Assembly: GCA_964344255.1 (NCBI GenBank)
Contig: CAYFMQ010000001.1
Span: 1 to 64,000 of the forward strand
Direction of reading: 5' to 3'
Origin: JAJFIE01 sp964344255
Lineage (GTDB): Bacteria; Pseudomonadota; Alphaproteobacteria; Rhodospirillales; Casp-alpha2
Length of the DNA stretch: 64,000 bases
Below are positions 43,403 through 52,409 of this stretch, one piece after another. The notes under the pieces are model-generated. The model was not told the origin of the DNA. It worked only from the letters and a program-made list of their open reading frames with translations, and did no database searches. A program made the translations under genes and the position numbers. Every line of letters starts with the position of its first letter. The first letter of the stretch is position 1.

Positions 43403-44267
43403 AATCGTCACCGTCCGCGCACCAGCGAAGATCAACCTCTATTTGCATGTAACGGGGAAACGGCCGGACGGGTTCCATGACCTGGACTCGCTGGTTGTTT
43501 TCACCGCTTCCGGCGATACCGTTCGGGTATCCCCTTCCCTGTCCGGAACGGGCATACAGTTTACCGCCGACGGGCCGTTTGCAGACCGTATTGGGCCGGA
43601 CAGCGAAAACCTCGTCGTACGGGCCGCCGGACTGATGGCTGAAACCGTCAAGCCTGCCTCCCTCAATGTCGATATTCACCTAACCAAACGCCTGCCCGTC
43701 GCCGCCGGCATAGGTGGGGGGTCATCAGATGCAGCGGCGACCTTACGCGCCCTGGACCGCTATTGGGATGCCGGCCTTGACGAAGACACATTGACGGCCT
43801 TGGGACTCAAGCTGGGCGCAGACGTCCCCATGTGCCTGAACCGGGAACCGGTCTATGTCGGCGGCATGGGCGAGCAAATCGACGAAGCCCCCTCACTGCC
43901 CCTGATCTCGCTTGTGCTCGTTAACCCAGGCATTGCCGTACCGACGGAAAAAGTCTTCAAGGCCTTTGAAGGTCCGTATTCACCGGCCAACCGGTTTTCA
44001 AAAGAACCCGCCGATACGAAAGCTCTCTCAGCCCAGTTGCTGGCGAGAAACAACGATCTTGAAGATACGGCCCGGGCGATAGCACCTGCCATCGACGATG
44101 TTCTTGCCGCATTGAACGGACAGCCCGGCTGCCTGATGGCGCGCATGTCCGGCAGCGGCGCTACCTGTTTCGGACTGTTTGCTGATTCAGGTGACGCCGA
44201 AACCGCCCGCCACACAATTCATCTGGGTCACCCGGACTGGTGGTGCGACGCCATGATGCTGTTCTGA
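43392..44267 (+). CDS. ispE: 4-diphosphocytidyl-2-C-methyl-D-erythritol kinase
   Basis: A 291-residue GHMP kinase that phosphorylates CDP-methylerythritol in the MEP isoprenoid pathway. RAPAKINLYLHVTGKRPDGF opens the protein with the catalytic Lys, LPVAAGIGGGSSDAAATLRA is the ATP-binding glycine loop, and MSGSGATCFGLF is the third GHMP motif. The frame opens at 43302 inside the TPR gene; the ATG at 43392, overlapping the TPR stop, is the natural start. An intrinsic terminator follows. Confidence 0.93.
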   Translation: MTHEIVTVRAPAKINLYLHVTGKRPDGFHDLDSLVVFTASGDTVRVSPSLSGTGIQFTADGPFADRIGPDSENLVVRAAGLMAETVKPASLNVDIHLTKRLPVAAGIGGGSSDAAATLRALDRYWDAGLDEDTLTALGLKLGADVPMCLNREPVYVGGMGEQIDEAPSLPLISLVLVNPGIAVPTEKVFKAFEGPYSPANRFSKEPADTKALSAQLLARNNDLEDTARAIAPAIDDVLAALNGQPGCLMARMSGSGATCFGLFADSGDAETARHTIHLGHPDWWCDAMMLF

Positions 44268-44302
44268 AGTTTCTTTAGCTGGAAGTATTAAATATAAAAA
44301 AA

Positions 44303-44339
44303 CAGGCCCCGAAAATTCGGGGCCTGCTCTTTCGTTTTT
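44303..44339. terminator. Bidirectional terminator between ispE and proX
   Basis: The stem CAGGCCCCGAA/TTCGGGGCCTG is perfect, with T-rich sequence on the right (CTCTTTCGTTTTT) and a run of seven A on the left. It can serve the plus-strand ispE and the minus-strand binding-protein gene. Confidence 0.88.
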
Positions 44340-44363
44340 GATCGTTATTTTCATCCACTCAGA

Positions 44364-45314
44364 TCAGGGAAGCCATTTCCGCCAGATATCCTCATTAGCG
44401 GCAACCCATTCCTCGACAACATCGTCGATATCCCTGCCTTCGACATCAATGGCCAGGATCATTCCAGCCTGCTGAGAGTTGCTCAGATTTTGATTCATGA
44501 TCAGCTTTGCAGCGTCAGGATGTTCCTCCGGCATTCCGGGACGGCCGTAGTTAACGGTGATGTCTTCAGGCCAAGCCGTTGCGAGATAGTTGTTCTCGTC
44601 ATAAGGCGGCTGTTCCAGTTTGACCAGGTCCAGGGCAGCATGAATCCAGTGGGGTTCCCAGGCATAGAAGACGAAGGGCTCGCCGCGCTTGAACGCAGCC
44701 TGCATTTCAGCCCAATGCGCCGTTTCCGAACCCAGTTCTACGGCCTGGAAGTTATCCAGACCCGCACCAGCTACACGACCGGCATCTTCACAGGCCCATG
44801 CGGCCACGGGGCAACCGACGAAACGGCCCTTGTCGCCGGTTTCAACGGTCTTGAACAGGTCCACATATTTTTCCAAATCTGAAATGTGCCTGAGATCCGG
44901 CGCCTTTGCATCGGGACCTTCAACCAGGTAACGCGGTACGTAATAGCCACTGGCGCCGATAATACCCGTTTCACCCATAACCATGACCGTACCATCGCCG
45001 CCATATTCCGTCATATAGGCTTCTTTTGACGGAGAATAGGAGGGCCACATCTCACAGGCGAAATCCAGATCGCCGGCGCGAATTCCTTCAAAAACGCCAG
45101 GTCCAGCCGGCATGGTGATACGCTTGACCTTGTAGCCCATCTCCTGTTCGAGAATGACCTGAAGAACCTTGCAGGTGACCTGACCACCGGTCCAATCAGC
45201 TTCCGGCGCCGTTAGTACGCCACCAGCAGAAGCCGGCGTCGGCGCGGCAAACGCCATGCCAACAGCAACGAACGTCGCACTGATCGCTGCTACGAATTTT
45301 TTTGTAAACTTCAT
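44364..45314 (-). CDS. proX: Glycine betaine/quaternary amine-binding protein (OpuAC/ProX type)
   Basis: A 316-residue periplasmic binding protein with a signal peptide ending APTPASA (near residue 30). The mature domain has LDFACEMWPSYSPSKEAYM and FVFYAWEPHWIHAALDLVKLEQP, typical of the OpuAC family, whose Trp residues form the aromatic cage for quaternary ammonium groups. Substrate could be glycine betaine, proline betaine, choline or a relative. The start has GGGAGG upstream. It lies downstream of the permease gene on the same strand, with an unusually long 236-nt gap that contains a 6-bp inverted repeat (TATCCC/GGGATA, 45447-45462); a separate promoter is likely. Confidence 0.88.
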   Translation of the reverse strand: MKFTKKFVAAISATFVAVGMAFAAPTPASAGGVLTAPEADWTGGQVTCKVLQVILEQEMGYKVKRITMPAGPGVFEGIRAGDLDFACEMWPSYSPSKEAYMTEYGGDGTVMVMGETGIIGASGYYVPRYLVEGPDAKAPDLRHISDLEKYVDLFKTVETGDKGRFVGCPVAAWACEDAGRVAGAGLDNFQAVELGSETAHWAEMQAAFKRGEPFVFYAWEPHWIHAALDLVKLEQPPYDENNYLATAWPEDITVNYGRPGMPEEHPDAAKLIMNQNLSNSQQAGMILAIDVEGRDIDDVVEEWVAANEDIWRKWLP

Positions 45315-45550
45315 TTTTAGCCTCCCATGAGTTACAAAAACTGAGTTATTCCGAGTTGCTTTTCACAAATTTTATTATTGAACGCGCTTTAAAACGTAAT
45401 ACTCGAAACTGAATACGACGATACAGACACATTCGGGCAAAACATATATCCCGTAGGGGATAACATAGTTTCCATCGATAAACCGTAGCGAAGCACCTAC
45501 CGTTTGTCGACTCAATAGTTAGTAATTACATATGCTTACAGGCCCACACT

Positions 45551-47692
45551 TTACAGACCCAGCGCCTCGCGCTGGTTTCGTGTCCAGGCCTGGGTTAGCC
45601 TATCGAGCACGATTGCAAGCAGCACAATACCACAGCCTGCGACTAACCCGCGGCCCGTATCCGCCAAGCTCATGGCGTGGAAAACTTCCTTGCCCAAGCC
45701 AAGCCCGGCCACCAGGGGCGTAATGACCTGCATGGCGAGCGCCATGACCACCGCCTGGTTGACGCCCAGCATGATGGACGGCGAGGCCATGGGCAGTTTC
45801 ACCTTGATCAATGATTGTATCGAAGTCGACCCGAAGGCGCTTGAGACTTCATTGACCTCAGTCGGCAACTGCCGCAATCCGAGGATTGTCATGCGGATAA
45901 GCGGCGGAATGGCGTAAATCACCGTCGCGATCAATGCTGTTACCGGATTGCCGCCGAAAAACATGAGGACCGGAATCAGGTAAACAAAGGCCGGCATGGT
46001 TTGCATGGCGTCCAAGATGGGCCGCATGAAGGCGTCAACCGGATTATACCGGGCAGCGAGTATTCCCAGGGGCAGACCAACGATCAAGCAAATCGCTACC
46101 GATGCCAGGACGGTCGCCAGGGTGTACATGGTAACGCCCCAAATGCCGGCAACAGCAGTAAACAACAGGGACGCCACCGTAACCAGGGCGAACCCCATGC
46201 CGGCGGAAACACGGACCACCACAAAAAACGCCAAAATCACATACCACCAAGGCAGGCCGACCAGGAATTTATCCAGCGGGTTAAGGATATAAAGGTAGAT
46301 GATGGCCTTGATACCCTTTGTTATTCCGATAAATGTGGGTTGGACGACAAGCCAGTCCAGGAATTCATCAACTGGCCCCCGTAAGGTGAATTGCAAATCC
46401 TTCGGGAAAAAACCGATCCTGGAGATCCAGGCATCCCAGGCGATGATCGCCAGAATAATGATGAGACCACCAACAAAGAAAGAGCGCCGGCGCATCCAGG
46501 CGACAACGGTTTCGGATAGTCCGTTGTTAGTAGAAACAGGGCGTAGAATCATGCCTACAACCATGGAAACACAGAAAACAATCAGATGACCCGCGCGGGC
46601 AAAGATCTGCCAAATGAGATCAATACCTTTTTCGACCACGCGGGCGGGCTGCCAATGCACCCACTTCTGCGGCAGCAACCGGAATACCATTTTCGATGGA
46701 TCGACCATCAGCCCGCTTTCGGCAGGCTTGCTCATGGCCAGGGACAATCTGTCAAAAACGATGGCCATAAAGACGATGCACACCCCGCCTTCCAGTGACC
46801 AGCCGACCTTGAGCTTCCGGAGCGCCTTCCAGACCTCTTCACCCAGCCCGCCGGCGCCGATGAAAGTCGCCAGAACCGCAAGGCCCAGCGCCATCATGAT
46901 CGTCTGATTGATGCCAAGCATAATGGAGGGTAGCGCCTGGGGTATCTGTACCTTCCACAACAGTTGTCTTGGCGTGGAACCAAAGGACCGCGCCGCCTCG
47001 ATCATTTCCTCTGGAACCTGGCGAATACCCAGGTTGGTCAACCGCACGGCAGGGGGCAGGGCGTAGATGATAATAGCCATGGTGGCTGAAGGCGCACCAA
47101 TGCCGAAAAAGAATATTGCCGGGATCAGGTAGACAAACGCCGGCATGGTCTGCATGGTGTCGAGGATTGGTTTCACGAAAGCCTCGACCTTGTCACTCTG
47201 GGATGCCAACACCCCGACTGTGACACCGATGACAACCGATATGGCAACTGAAACAGCCATCAACGCCAGCGTCGACATGGCGGGGTCCCACATATCCACC
47301 ATGCCCCAGAACATGACGCCGATGAGCGTGAATAACGCCAGCCTCAAACCGCCATAGGCCAGTGCCGGCAGGACAAGCGCCAGAGTCGTTGCCGGCCAGG
47401 GGTTGAACCACAGAAATTCTTCCAGTTTGCTAAGAAACCAGCCGACTACCCCGGAAATTGCCCGGGTAGCCTCTCTGAAATGATCTTGCAGCCATTTTTC
47501 AGATGCATTGATCCATTCGGAAAAATGAAATTTGTCTGAAACACTTGTGGGGAAGCCATATCCAGCTGGCGTCAACGCCCAAACGATCAAAGACACAACG
47601 AATCCCAGCACGATGAGCACCAGCATCGTGTAATCTGATCCATCGTGGGTAAACGTCCGTCGAACTGACGCCGGGATTCTTACGCCGTCCAT
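45551..47692 (-). CDS. proW: Double-length betaine-type ABC permease (two ProW domains fused)
   Basis: A 713-residue inner-membrane protein with two complete permease halves. Each half carries the same QTMPAFVYLIP motif and an EAA loop: MIEAARSFGSTPRQLLWKVQIPQALPS in the first and VNEVSSAFGSTSIQSLIKVKLPMASPS in the second, split here as motifs of over 20 residues only in position, near 225-255 and 600-630. A normal ProW is about 300-350 residues and acts as a homodimer; this protein should supply both halves. The start at 47692 has GAGGGGATA upstream. It is divergent from the ATPase gene, with which it shares a 136-nt promoter region. Confidence 0.87.
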   Translation of the reverse strand: MDGVRIPASVRRTFTHDGSDYTMLVLIVLGFVVSLIVWALTPAGYGFPTSVSDKFHFSEWINASEKWLQDHFREATRAISGVVGWFLSKLEEFLWFNPWPATTLALVLPALAYGGLRLALFTLIGVMFWGMVDMWDPAMSTLALMAVSVAISVVIGVTVGVLASQSDKVEAFVKPILDTMQTMPAFVYLIPAIFFFGIGAPSATMAIIIYALPPAVRLTNLGIRQVPEEMIEAARSFGSTPRQLLWKVQIPQALPSIMLGINQTIMMALGLAVLATFIGAGGLGEEVWKALRKLKVGWSLEGGVCIVFMAIVFDRLSLAMSKPAESGLMVDPSKMVFRLLPQKWVHWQPARVVEKGIDLIWQIFARAGHLIVFCVSMVVGMILRPVSTNNGLSETVVAWMRRRSFFVGGLIIILAIIAWDAWISRIGFFPKDLQFTLRGPVDEFLDWLVVQPTFIGITKGIKAIIYLYILNPLDKFLVGLPWWYVILAFFVVVRVSAGMGFALVTVASLLFTAVAGIWGVTMYTLATVLASVAICLIVGLPLGILAARYNPVDAFMRPILDAMQTMPAFVYLIPVLMFFGGNPVTALIATVIYAIPPLIRMTILGLRQLPTEVNEVSSAFGSTSIQSLIKVKLPMASPSIMLGVNQAVVMALAMQVITPLVAGLGLGKEVFHAMSLADTGRGLVAGCGIVLLAIVLDRLTQAWTRNQREALGL

Positions 47693-47828
47693 TATCCCCT
47701 CTTGTTTGTTAGCCCGTATTTTTCATAATATTCTTTCGACCGTAAAGGACTATATCCAAAATAAACTACTTGCCGTAACCTTAAGCAGTAAGAAACAATA
47801 GAAAAAAATGACCGGGGCTGGGAGTGCA

Positions 47829-48869
47829 ATGACTGAAGCAACAGAAACACCATATGTTTCCTGTAATAATATCTGGAAAATTTTCGGACCCCATCCGGAA
47901 CGAACGCTTGCTTCGCTGGATCATTCCCTCAGCCGGGATGTGATTCAGGAGCGCACAGGCCACGTCGTTGCGGTCAAGGATGTCTCCTTTCAGGTCAAGA
48001 AAGGCGAGTGCTTTGTCGTCATGGGCCTGTCCGGGTCCGGCAAGTCCACCCTGGTGCGGTGTATTTCACGCCTGATCGAACCGACGGAAGGCCATGTAAT
48101 CATCGACAATGATGATGTCACCGCCATGAGCCAGAAAGACCTGCTTGAATTCCGGCGGCATAAAATGGCCATGGTTTTCCAGCATTTCGGTCTGTTTCCG
48201 CACCGCAAGGTTATCGACAACATCTCCTATGGCCTGGAAGTGCGCGGCATGGGCAAGGAAGAGCGTACCGAACGGGCCCTGGAGGTCTGCAGTCTAGTGG
48301 GACTTGGCGGCTGGGATCAGTGTTATCCGCGCGAGCTTTCCGGCGGCATGCAGCAGCGTGTGGGCCTGGCGCGCGCCATGGCTGTTGAACCCGAAATCCT
48401 GATTTTCGATGAACCCTTCTCGGCGCTCGATCCGCTGATCCGGCGCGAGATGCAGGACGAACTGCTCGATCTCCAGAACAGATTGCACAAGACCATGGTC
48501 TTTATCACCCATGACTTCCTTGAAGCCATCAAGATGGGCGACCACATCGCCATCATGAAGGACGGCGAGATCAGCCAGATCGGCACGCCGGAAGAGATTG
48601 TCGCGAACCCGGTCAATGATTATGTGCGTGACTTCACTGATGACGTGCCGCGCTATAAGGTTCTTTCCGCCGGCAAGGTGATGCGGGATACGTCTAAGCA
48701 ATCCATCGACGCCGGTGTCGAGCCTATACCGGCGTCAGCGAAAATCGAAACGCTGATCGAACGCGTCGCCGGTGTCGATGACGCATTGCCGGTGGTAGAC
48801 CCCGCGGGACATCTGGTCGGCGAGATCGACCGGGAAATCATCATGCGGGCCATGATTTCCAAAAGTTAG
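47829..48869 (+). CDS. proV: Betaine-type ABC transporter ATPase
   Basis: A 346-residue cytoplasmic ATPase that energises quaternary amine uptake. Walker A is MGLSGSGKSTLVRCI, the signature LSGGMQQRVGLARAMA, and Walker B ILIFDEPFSALDPLIRREMQ. The C-terminus holds one recognisable CBS-like unit (DALPVVDPAGHLVGEIDREI), whereas the osmosensing OpuA-type ATPases carry two; ionic-strength sensing may therefore be lost. I prefer the ATG at 47829, with GGGAG in front, over the one at 47808. It is divergent from proW-proX, an arrangement that differs from the usual proVWX order. Confidence 0.88.
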   Translation: MTEATETPYVSCNNIWKIFGPHPERTLASLDHSLSRDVIQERTGHVVAVKDVSFQVKKGECFVVMGLSGSGKSTLVRCISRLIEPTEGHVIIDNDDVTAMSQKDLLEFRRHKMAMVFQHFGLFPHRKVIDNISYGLEVRGMGKEERTERALEVCSLVGLGGWDQCYPRELSGGMQQRVGLARAMAVEPEILIFDEPFSALDPLIRREMQDELLDLQNRLHKTMVFITHDFLEAIKMGDHIAIMKDGEISQIGTPEEIVANPVNDYVRDFTDDVPRYKVLSAGKVMRDTSKQSIDAGVEPIPASAKIETLIERVAGVDDALPVVDPAGHLVGEIDREIIMRAMISKS

Positions 48870-48955
48870 TTAAAACCCGGGCTTGAAGGGCCCTCAATAA
48901 ATCCTTAAAAGAGCGGCATGCAGCGCACGGTAAATAAGTGCGCCAGCGGTCTTGT

Positions 48956-49030
48956 TGGGGCGTCGCCAAGTGGTAAGGCACCGGTTTTTGGTATCGGCAT
49001 TCGCAGGTTCGAATCCTGCCGCCCCAGCCA
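48956..49030 (+). tRNA. tRNA-Gln (anticodon TTG)
   Basis: A complete 75-nt cloverleaf: acceptor TGGGGCG pairs with CGCCCCA, the D arm is GCCAAGTGGTAAGGC, the anticodon arm CCGGTTTTTGGTATCGG contains TTG, the T arm GCAGGTTCGAATCCTGC is perfect, and the discriminator G is followed by an encoded CCA. It is directly followed by the left copy of a ~60-bp direct repeat. Confidence 0.95.
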
Positions 49031-49045
49031 TTTTTCCGTCACACT

Positions 49046-49104
49046 TTCGCCGCCTATCCCTAATTCCACATTTGCCCCGTTACAATCGGGATTATGCTGC
49101 TTTG
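49046..49104 (+). repeat. Left copy of ~60-bp direct repeat, beside tRNA-Gln
   Basis: The core CGCCTATCCCTAATTCCACA and the following TTTGCCCCG...CGGGATTATGCTGCTT match the copy at 52964-53023 with about 88% identity by eye. It begins 16 nt after the tRNA. Both copies contain a short CCCG/CGGG inverted repeat. Confidence 0.75.
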
Positions 49105-49224
49105 CATACTCTGAATGATACGCTGGTATCTGCAACGGCTGGGGATGCTTAATGGCGAAGCAAACTTCACTTGAACGGCGATGTACAATGTTGGCCCGCG
49201 CCGTTTGTTTTGGTATGTTAACAC

Positions 49225-49938
49225 ATGCATGGAAAATTAGCAGTTCTACTCATTCTTTCCCTTATAACAGGCTCATTGCTCAGTTCACCAGTGAACGCAA
49301 ATTCCGACATACCGGATGACTGGAAACAGATCGTTTCGGAGTCGAATTTGATTCGACTGGAAAGTTATGAGGAAACACGAGATCGAGCCTGGTCACAGAT
49401 TGAACCGTTCTCGTGGAAACATACGCCAGAAGTCTGGAAAGAATACGACCTACATCTGAATGTATGGTACCTTAACCACGATGCATTCAAAGATTTCATG
49501 TATGCATCGCCTTTACCGTTTGAACCCGGCACCTTGCCGGGACGATATTTTTGTCGTTTCTTCATCATTGGAAAGCTGTCACCTCCCATCACTGAAATTC
49601 CCTTTGATGCATATGACTGGTACGAATGTGAAATTCTAAAGCTGAACAACAGTGAGTTATGGCTTCAAAAGAAGACTGGAGGACTTCGCCGAAGAGTAAG
49701 ACTCTTTGCAGATGGAGAAAGTCAGATGGTTTTCCTGGGGCTTTCTAGCCTGGCGAGCTATAGTGATCGCAATAGCACCGTCACGCTCGGAACCCCATCA
49801 CCCGATGCATATTGTTTCTCCGGCAGTGATGAAGTTGGCTTTTTCCATCAAGTCGGCAAAGATCATTATCGCATGAGTTTTACTCGACCTGATTGCTATC
49901 GACCACTCAGACTTCTTGAGCTAATACCTTTACGATAA
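49225..49938 (+). CDS. DUF4893-like secreted protein
   Basis: A 237-residue protein with a signal peptide (LAVLLILSLITGSLLSSPVNA). The mature part matches my memory of DUF4893: DWKQIVSESNLIRLESYEET at the start, GRYFCRFFIIGKL, FDAYDWYECEI, RVRLFADGESQMVFLGLSS and LRLLELIPLR at the end. Two Cys (CRFF and YECE) could form a disulfide. The function of the family is unknown. It is AT-rich relative to proV and convergent with a muramidase gene 79 nt away. With that neighbour, a periplasmic inhibitor role can be imagined but has no direct support. Confidence 0.75.
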   Translation: MHGKLAVLLILSLITGSLLSSPVNANSDIPDDWKQIVSESNLIRLESYEETRDRAWSQIEPFSWKHTPEVWKEYDLHLNVWYLNHDAFKDFMYASPLPFEPGTLPGRYFCRFFIIGKLSPPITEIPFDAYDWYECEILKLNNSELWLQKKTGGLRRRVRLFADGESQMVFLGLSSLASYSDRNSTVTLGTPSPDAYCFSGSDEVGFFHQVGKDHYRMSFTRPDCYRPLRLLELIPLR

Positions 49939-50017
49939 TTGATTGCTCAAGCAATGGCATCGCACGAATGTTAGACCGAATCTTATCATGCGACACCGGA
50001 ACTGTTAGTTAATCAGT

Positions 50018-51520
50018 CTAAAACCCAAAGTATTGAGCTCTTTTTTTCCATCCTTCGTGGACATTCGCTGGATAATTCTTTTCAATGAAATTGATCCGTG
50101 TGTCTCTGAGCGCATCCAGCAGTTCACGTCTTTTATCAGGATCATCAGCAAGTTTCTTGAATGCCTTGAACGTGTTCGGCCCCATTTTTCCATCAACGCC
50201 ATCTCCTTCGTCGGTTCTCAATGAACCTGGTGAAACATTTTCAATTGCCTGCTGGATGATAGTGGCCCCTGCCCCTCTGCCATGTGTGAACATGGTGTCG
50301 GCAAAGGCTTTGCCAAGACGCTCATCCGGTAAATGATCAAGGATTCGATGCCCATCAATGCTTCCGTCAATCGTACCAAGCGTATCGTCAAAATAATATC
50401 GGTAAACTATTGCTCGCTCATCCGGTGTCAGGTCTTTTGGCCTTTTGTTTCTGTATGTCTCAGGTAAGTAGTCATCATCGATAGCCCGCTGCATGGTATC
50501 TGGTTTGATGCCACTGAAATCATCCGTAGATGGGCTTGCATCTTCCCCGCCCTCCCAGGCGAAAATATCACGATAACGGGCAGCCTCAGCTGATGAGACA
50601 TTTGGAAGATTGTTGATCGAGTCATTCCACCTCTTCCAGGCCTCTGCATTGAGACCTGGCATGTCCTTCTTCTCATCAGGCACCGGCAGGATTTTGCGCT
50701 TTTTATCCAGTGGCTTTTGTGAGAGGTGGGTTTCTAAAGGAACAGCATCACGACGCCCTGTCTCATCTATAAACGAGTGATCCTTATGTATTTTTTCGAT
50801 CTGTTGTATTTTTTGTGCCGCTTCCGGGTGATCGTTAGCAAATGCAACCAGCCAGCTATCGTGAATACCCTTGTTCGCAGTGTGTAGCTGATCCTTGAAA
50901 TTGATGATTTCCGCCAAAGCCTCATCCCCAAAATCCCTGATGGCTGTCGCATGCATGTTCGCGATTGCTTTATGATCAGATAGTTTCAGCGCCGCCTTGA
51001 CCAAACGTCCATTGGATGAGGTGACTTCATGGTCTATATCCTTTCGACGAATGACTTCGAGCAAGTTGCGAATTGATTTCGTCAGTAATTGTTGCTGGCG
51101 AGTATTCTCAGGTAAGGCAAGACTTGGAAGTTTATGTTTCAAGTAATCATGTTCACCTGAAGCAATACTCATGGGTTTAGAAGAGTTTACTTCTAGCAAT
51201 GAGCGACTTCCTTTGCCTTTAATCTGGACGCTATCTTTATGCTTGTCTTGTCTCGCCCGGCGTTTTGCCAACAGCTGACCCAAAGCCTGAGCAGTCTCGC
51301 CTCCTGGTGTTATGACGCCATCTCGTTTCAATCCTAAATCGGATTGAAACGCCTTAATACTGTCAAACAGATCAGCATCAGGTTGATTTCTGGCGCTTTG
51401 CTTTTGGCCTGTATAGTACCCGAGCGTGCCAAAAGCCCGTTTGATATTGCGCATATCATCTTCATTAACACTTGAGCCCGGCGACAGTATCGATTTTAGT
51501 TGGAAAGGATTAAAAATCAT
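50018..51520 (-). CDS. GH108-type muramidase with N-terminal peptidoglycan-binding domain
   Basis: A 500-residue protein without signal peptide. Residues 22-85 form a peptidoglycan-binding-like unit (NIKRAFGTLGYYTG, then LFDSIKAFQSDLGLKRDGVI). Residues 110-310 are a helical linker that I do not recognise. Residues ~315-430 match Glyco_hydro_108: FAWEGG with the candidate catalytic Glu323, LTPDERAIVYRYYF, and AFADTMFTHGRGAGATIIQQ. Residues ~438-498 match the PG_binding_3 end: DGVDGKMGPNTFKAFKKL, then INFIEKNYP...GWKKRAQYF. GH108 enzymes are phage endolysins or secreted by dedicated pathways (TtsA). It is AT-rich and lies between direct repeats. A lysis or interbacterial effector role is inference. 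Confidence 0.82.
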   Translation of the reverse strand: MIFNPFQLKSILSPGSSVNEDDMRNIKRAFGTLGYYTGQKQSARNQPDADLFDSIKAFQSDLGLKRDGVITPGGETAQALGQLLAKRRARQDKHKDSVQIKGKGSRSLLEVNSSKPMSIASGEHDYLKHKLPSLALPENTRQQQLLTKSIRNLLEVIRRKDIDHEVTSSNGRLVKAALKLSDHKAIANMHATAIRDFGDEALAEIINFKDQLHTANKGIHDSWLVAFANDHPEAAQKIQQIEKIHKDHSFIDETGRRDAVPLETHLSQKPLDKKRKILPVPDEKKDMPGLNAEAWKRWNDSINNLPNVSSAEAARYRDIFAWEGGEDASPSTDDFSGIKPDTMQRAIDDDYLPETYRNKRPKDLTPDERAIVYRYYFDDTLGTIDGSIDGHRILDHLPDERLGKAFADTMFTHGRGAGATIIQQAIENVSPGSLRTDEGDGVDGKMGPNTFKAFKKLADDPDKRRELLDALRDTRINFIEKNYPANVHEGWKKRAQYFGF

Positions 51521-52102
51521 TGTCTCTATTCCCCTAGAAAACGGCGTCTGTAACCAACAGACTTAACCCCGCATTTGAATTACATTCCGGGAAACAAAAG
51601 ACGCTCCTCGGAAAAAACATATCATCATCAACCGTCGCCAAAAACGGCGACGAAAGATCGAAATAGTTTGAATCGTGGAGCGTTATCCACCGACAACGAG
51701 ACGTATTTATGAGTTATCCGGCGCCTTTATAAAAAAGCAGTCAGGCTCAAACATCGTTGGATGGGCGACCCTATAATCAGTCATGGGATGCACTTCATCC
51801 CGGTTGCGCTAAAAGAGCAACAATCCAATACGTAAACATAATCCATCCCAATTGAATTGTCAAGAAATTTTTCCTATTTATAGGATATATTTCTACACAT
51901 GCCTCGATAACTACGTAATCACCCTAATGAAACCGACATTTAACTAGCTAGTGGGGTTTGTCCTGATTAAGCAACAGAAAGACAAAGGTTTAGGTAAGCC
52001 ACCAGGAAACTGCACAGTTTCCGTCTAGACAATAATTCAGTCCCTTATCATTCTTTACATCTCCGTTTACGGCTATCAGTAGAAGCAGCTAAAGCCCTAA
52101 TT

Positions 52103-52131
52103 ATGACTGCTTTTTGGTATAAAGCAGTCAT
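52103..52131. repeat. Perfect 11-bp hairpin in intergenic region
   Basis: ATGACTGCTTT (52103-52113) pairs perfectly with AAAGCAGTCAT (52121-52131) around a 7-nt loop. There is no T-run beyond the stem and no adjacent stop codon, so an operator or small-RNA stem is as likely as a terminator. Confidence 0.6.
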
Positions 52132-52333
52132 TACAAGAAGAGTTACAAGGCTTTAATTCTTTCTTATCTTTCAGTGTTGTTACTAATCCCAGCCAACCTT
52201 CGTAAATTTAATAATTTTAATATGTTATGAGGCATGCGCGCTGATTGCGTGAGCAACCTGAACGAGAGGTCATTCGCAATTTCCGGCGTCGTGCCGAACA
52301 GGCATCACATTATCTGACTTCAAGGGATGTCTA

Positions 52334-52380
52334 TTATCGTCAAGCACCTATCGATCTTTTCTCTATCGAAGTTACTATCG
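52334..52380 (+). promoter_or_regulatory. Four spaced TATCG repeats upstream of BLUF gene
   Basis: TTATCG at 52334 and CTATCG at 52348, 52363 and 52375 are spaced 14, 15 and 12 nt apart and end 30 nt before the BLUF start. They may be binding sites for a regulator; no known motif is recognised. Confidence 0.35.
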
Positions 52381-52409
52381 TTCTTTGAAATTCCAAGACA
52401 TCAAATTCT

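Larger units (their letters stand above)
51521..52409. other. Long AT-rich intergenic region
   Basis: About 890 bp without a credible gene. It contains a 7-bp inverted repeat CGTCGCC/GGCGACG (51633-51652), a small palindrome TCCTATTTATAGGA (51872-51885), an 11-bp hairpin (52103-52131) and a run of TATCG repeats before the BLUF gene (52334-52380). The sequence AAAGCAGTCA occurs both near 51733 and in the hairpin. Confidence 0.6.
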
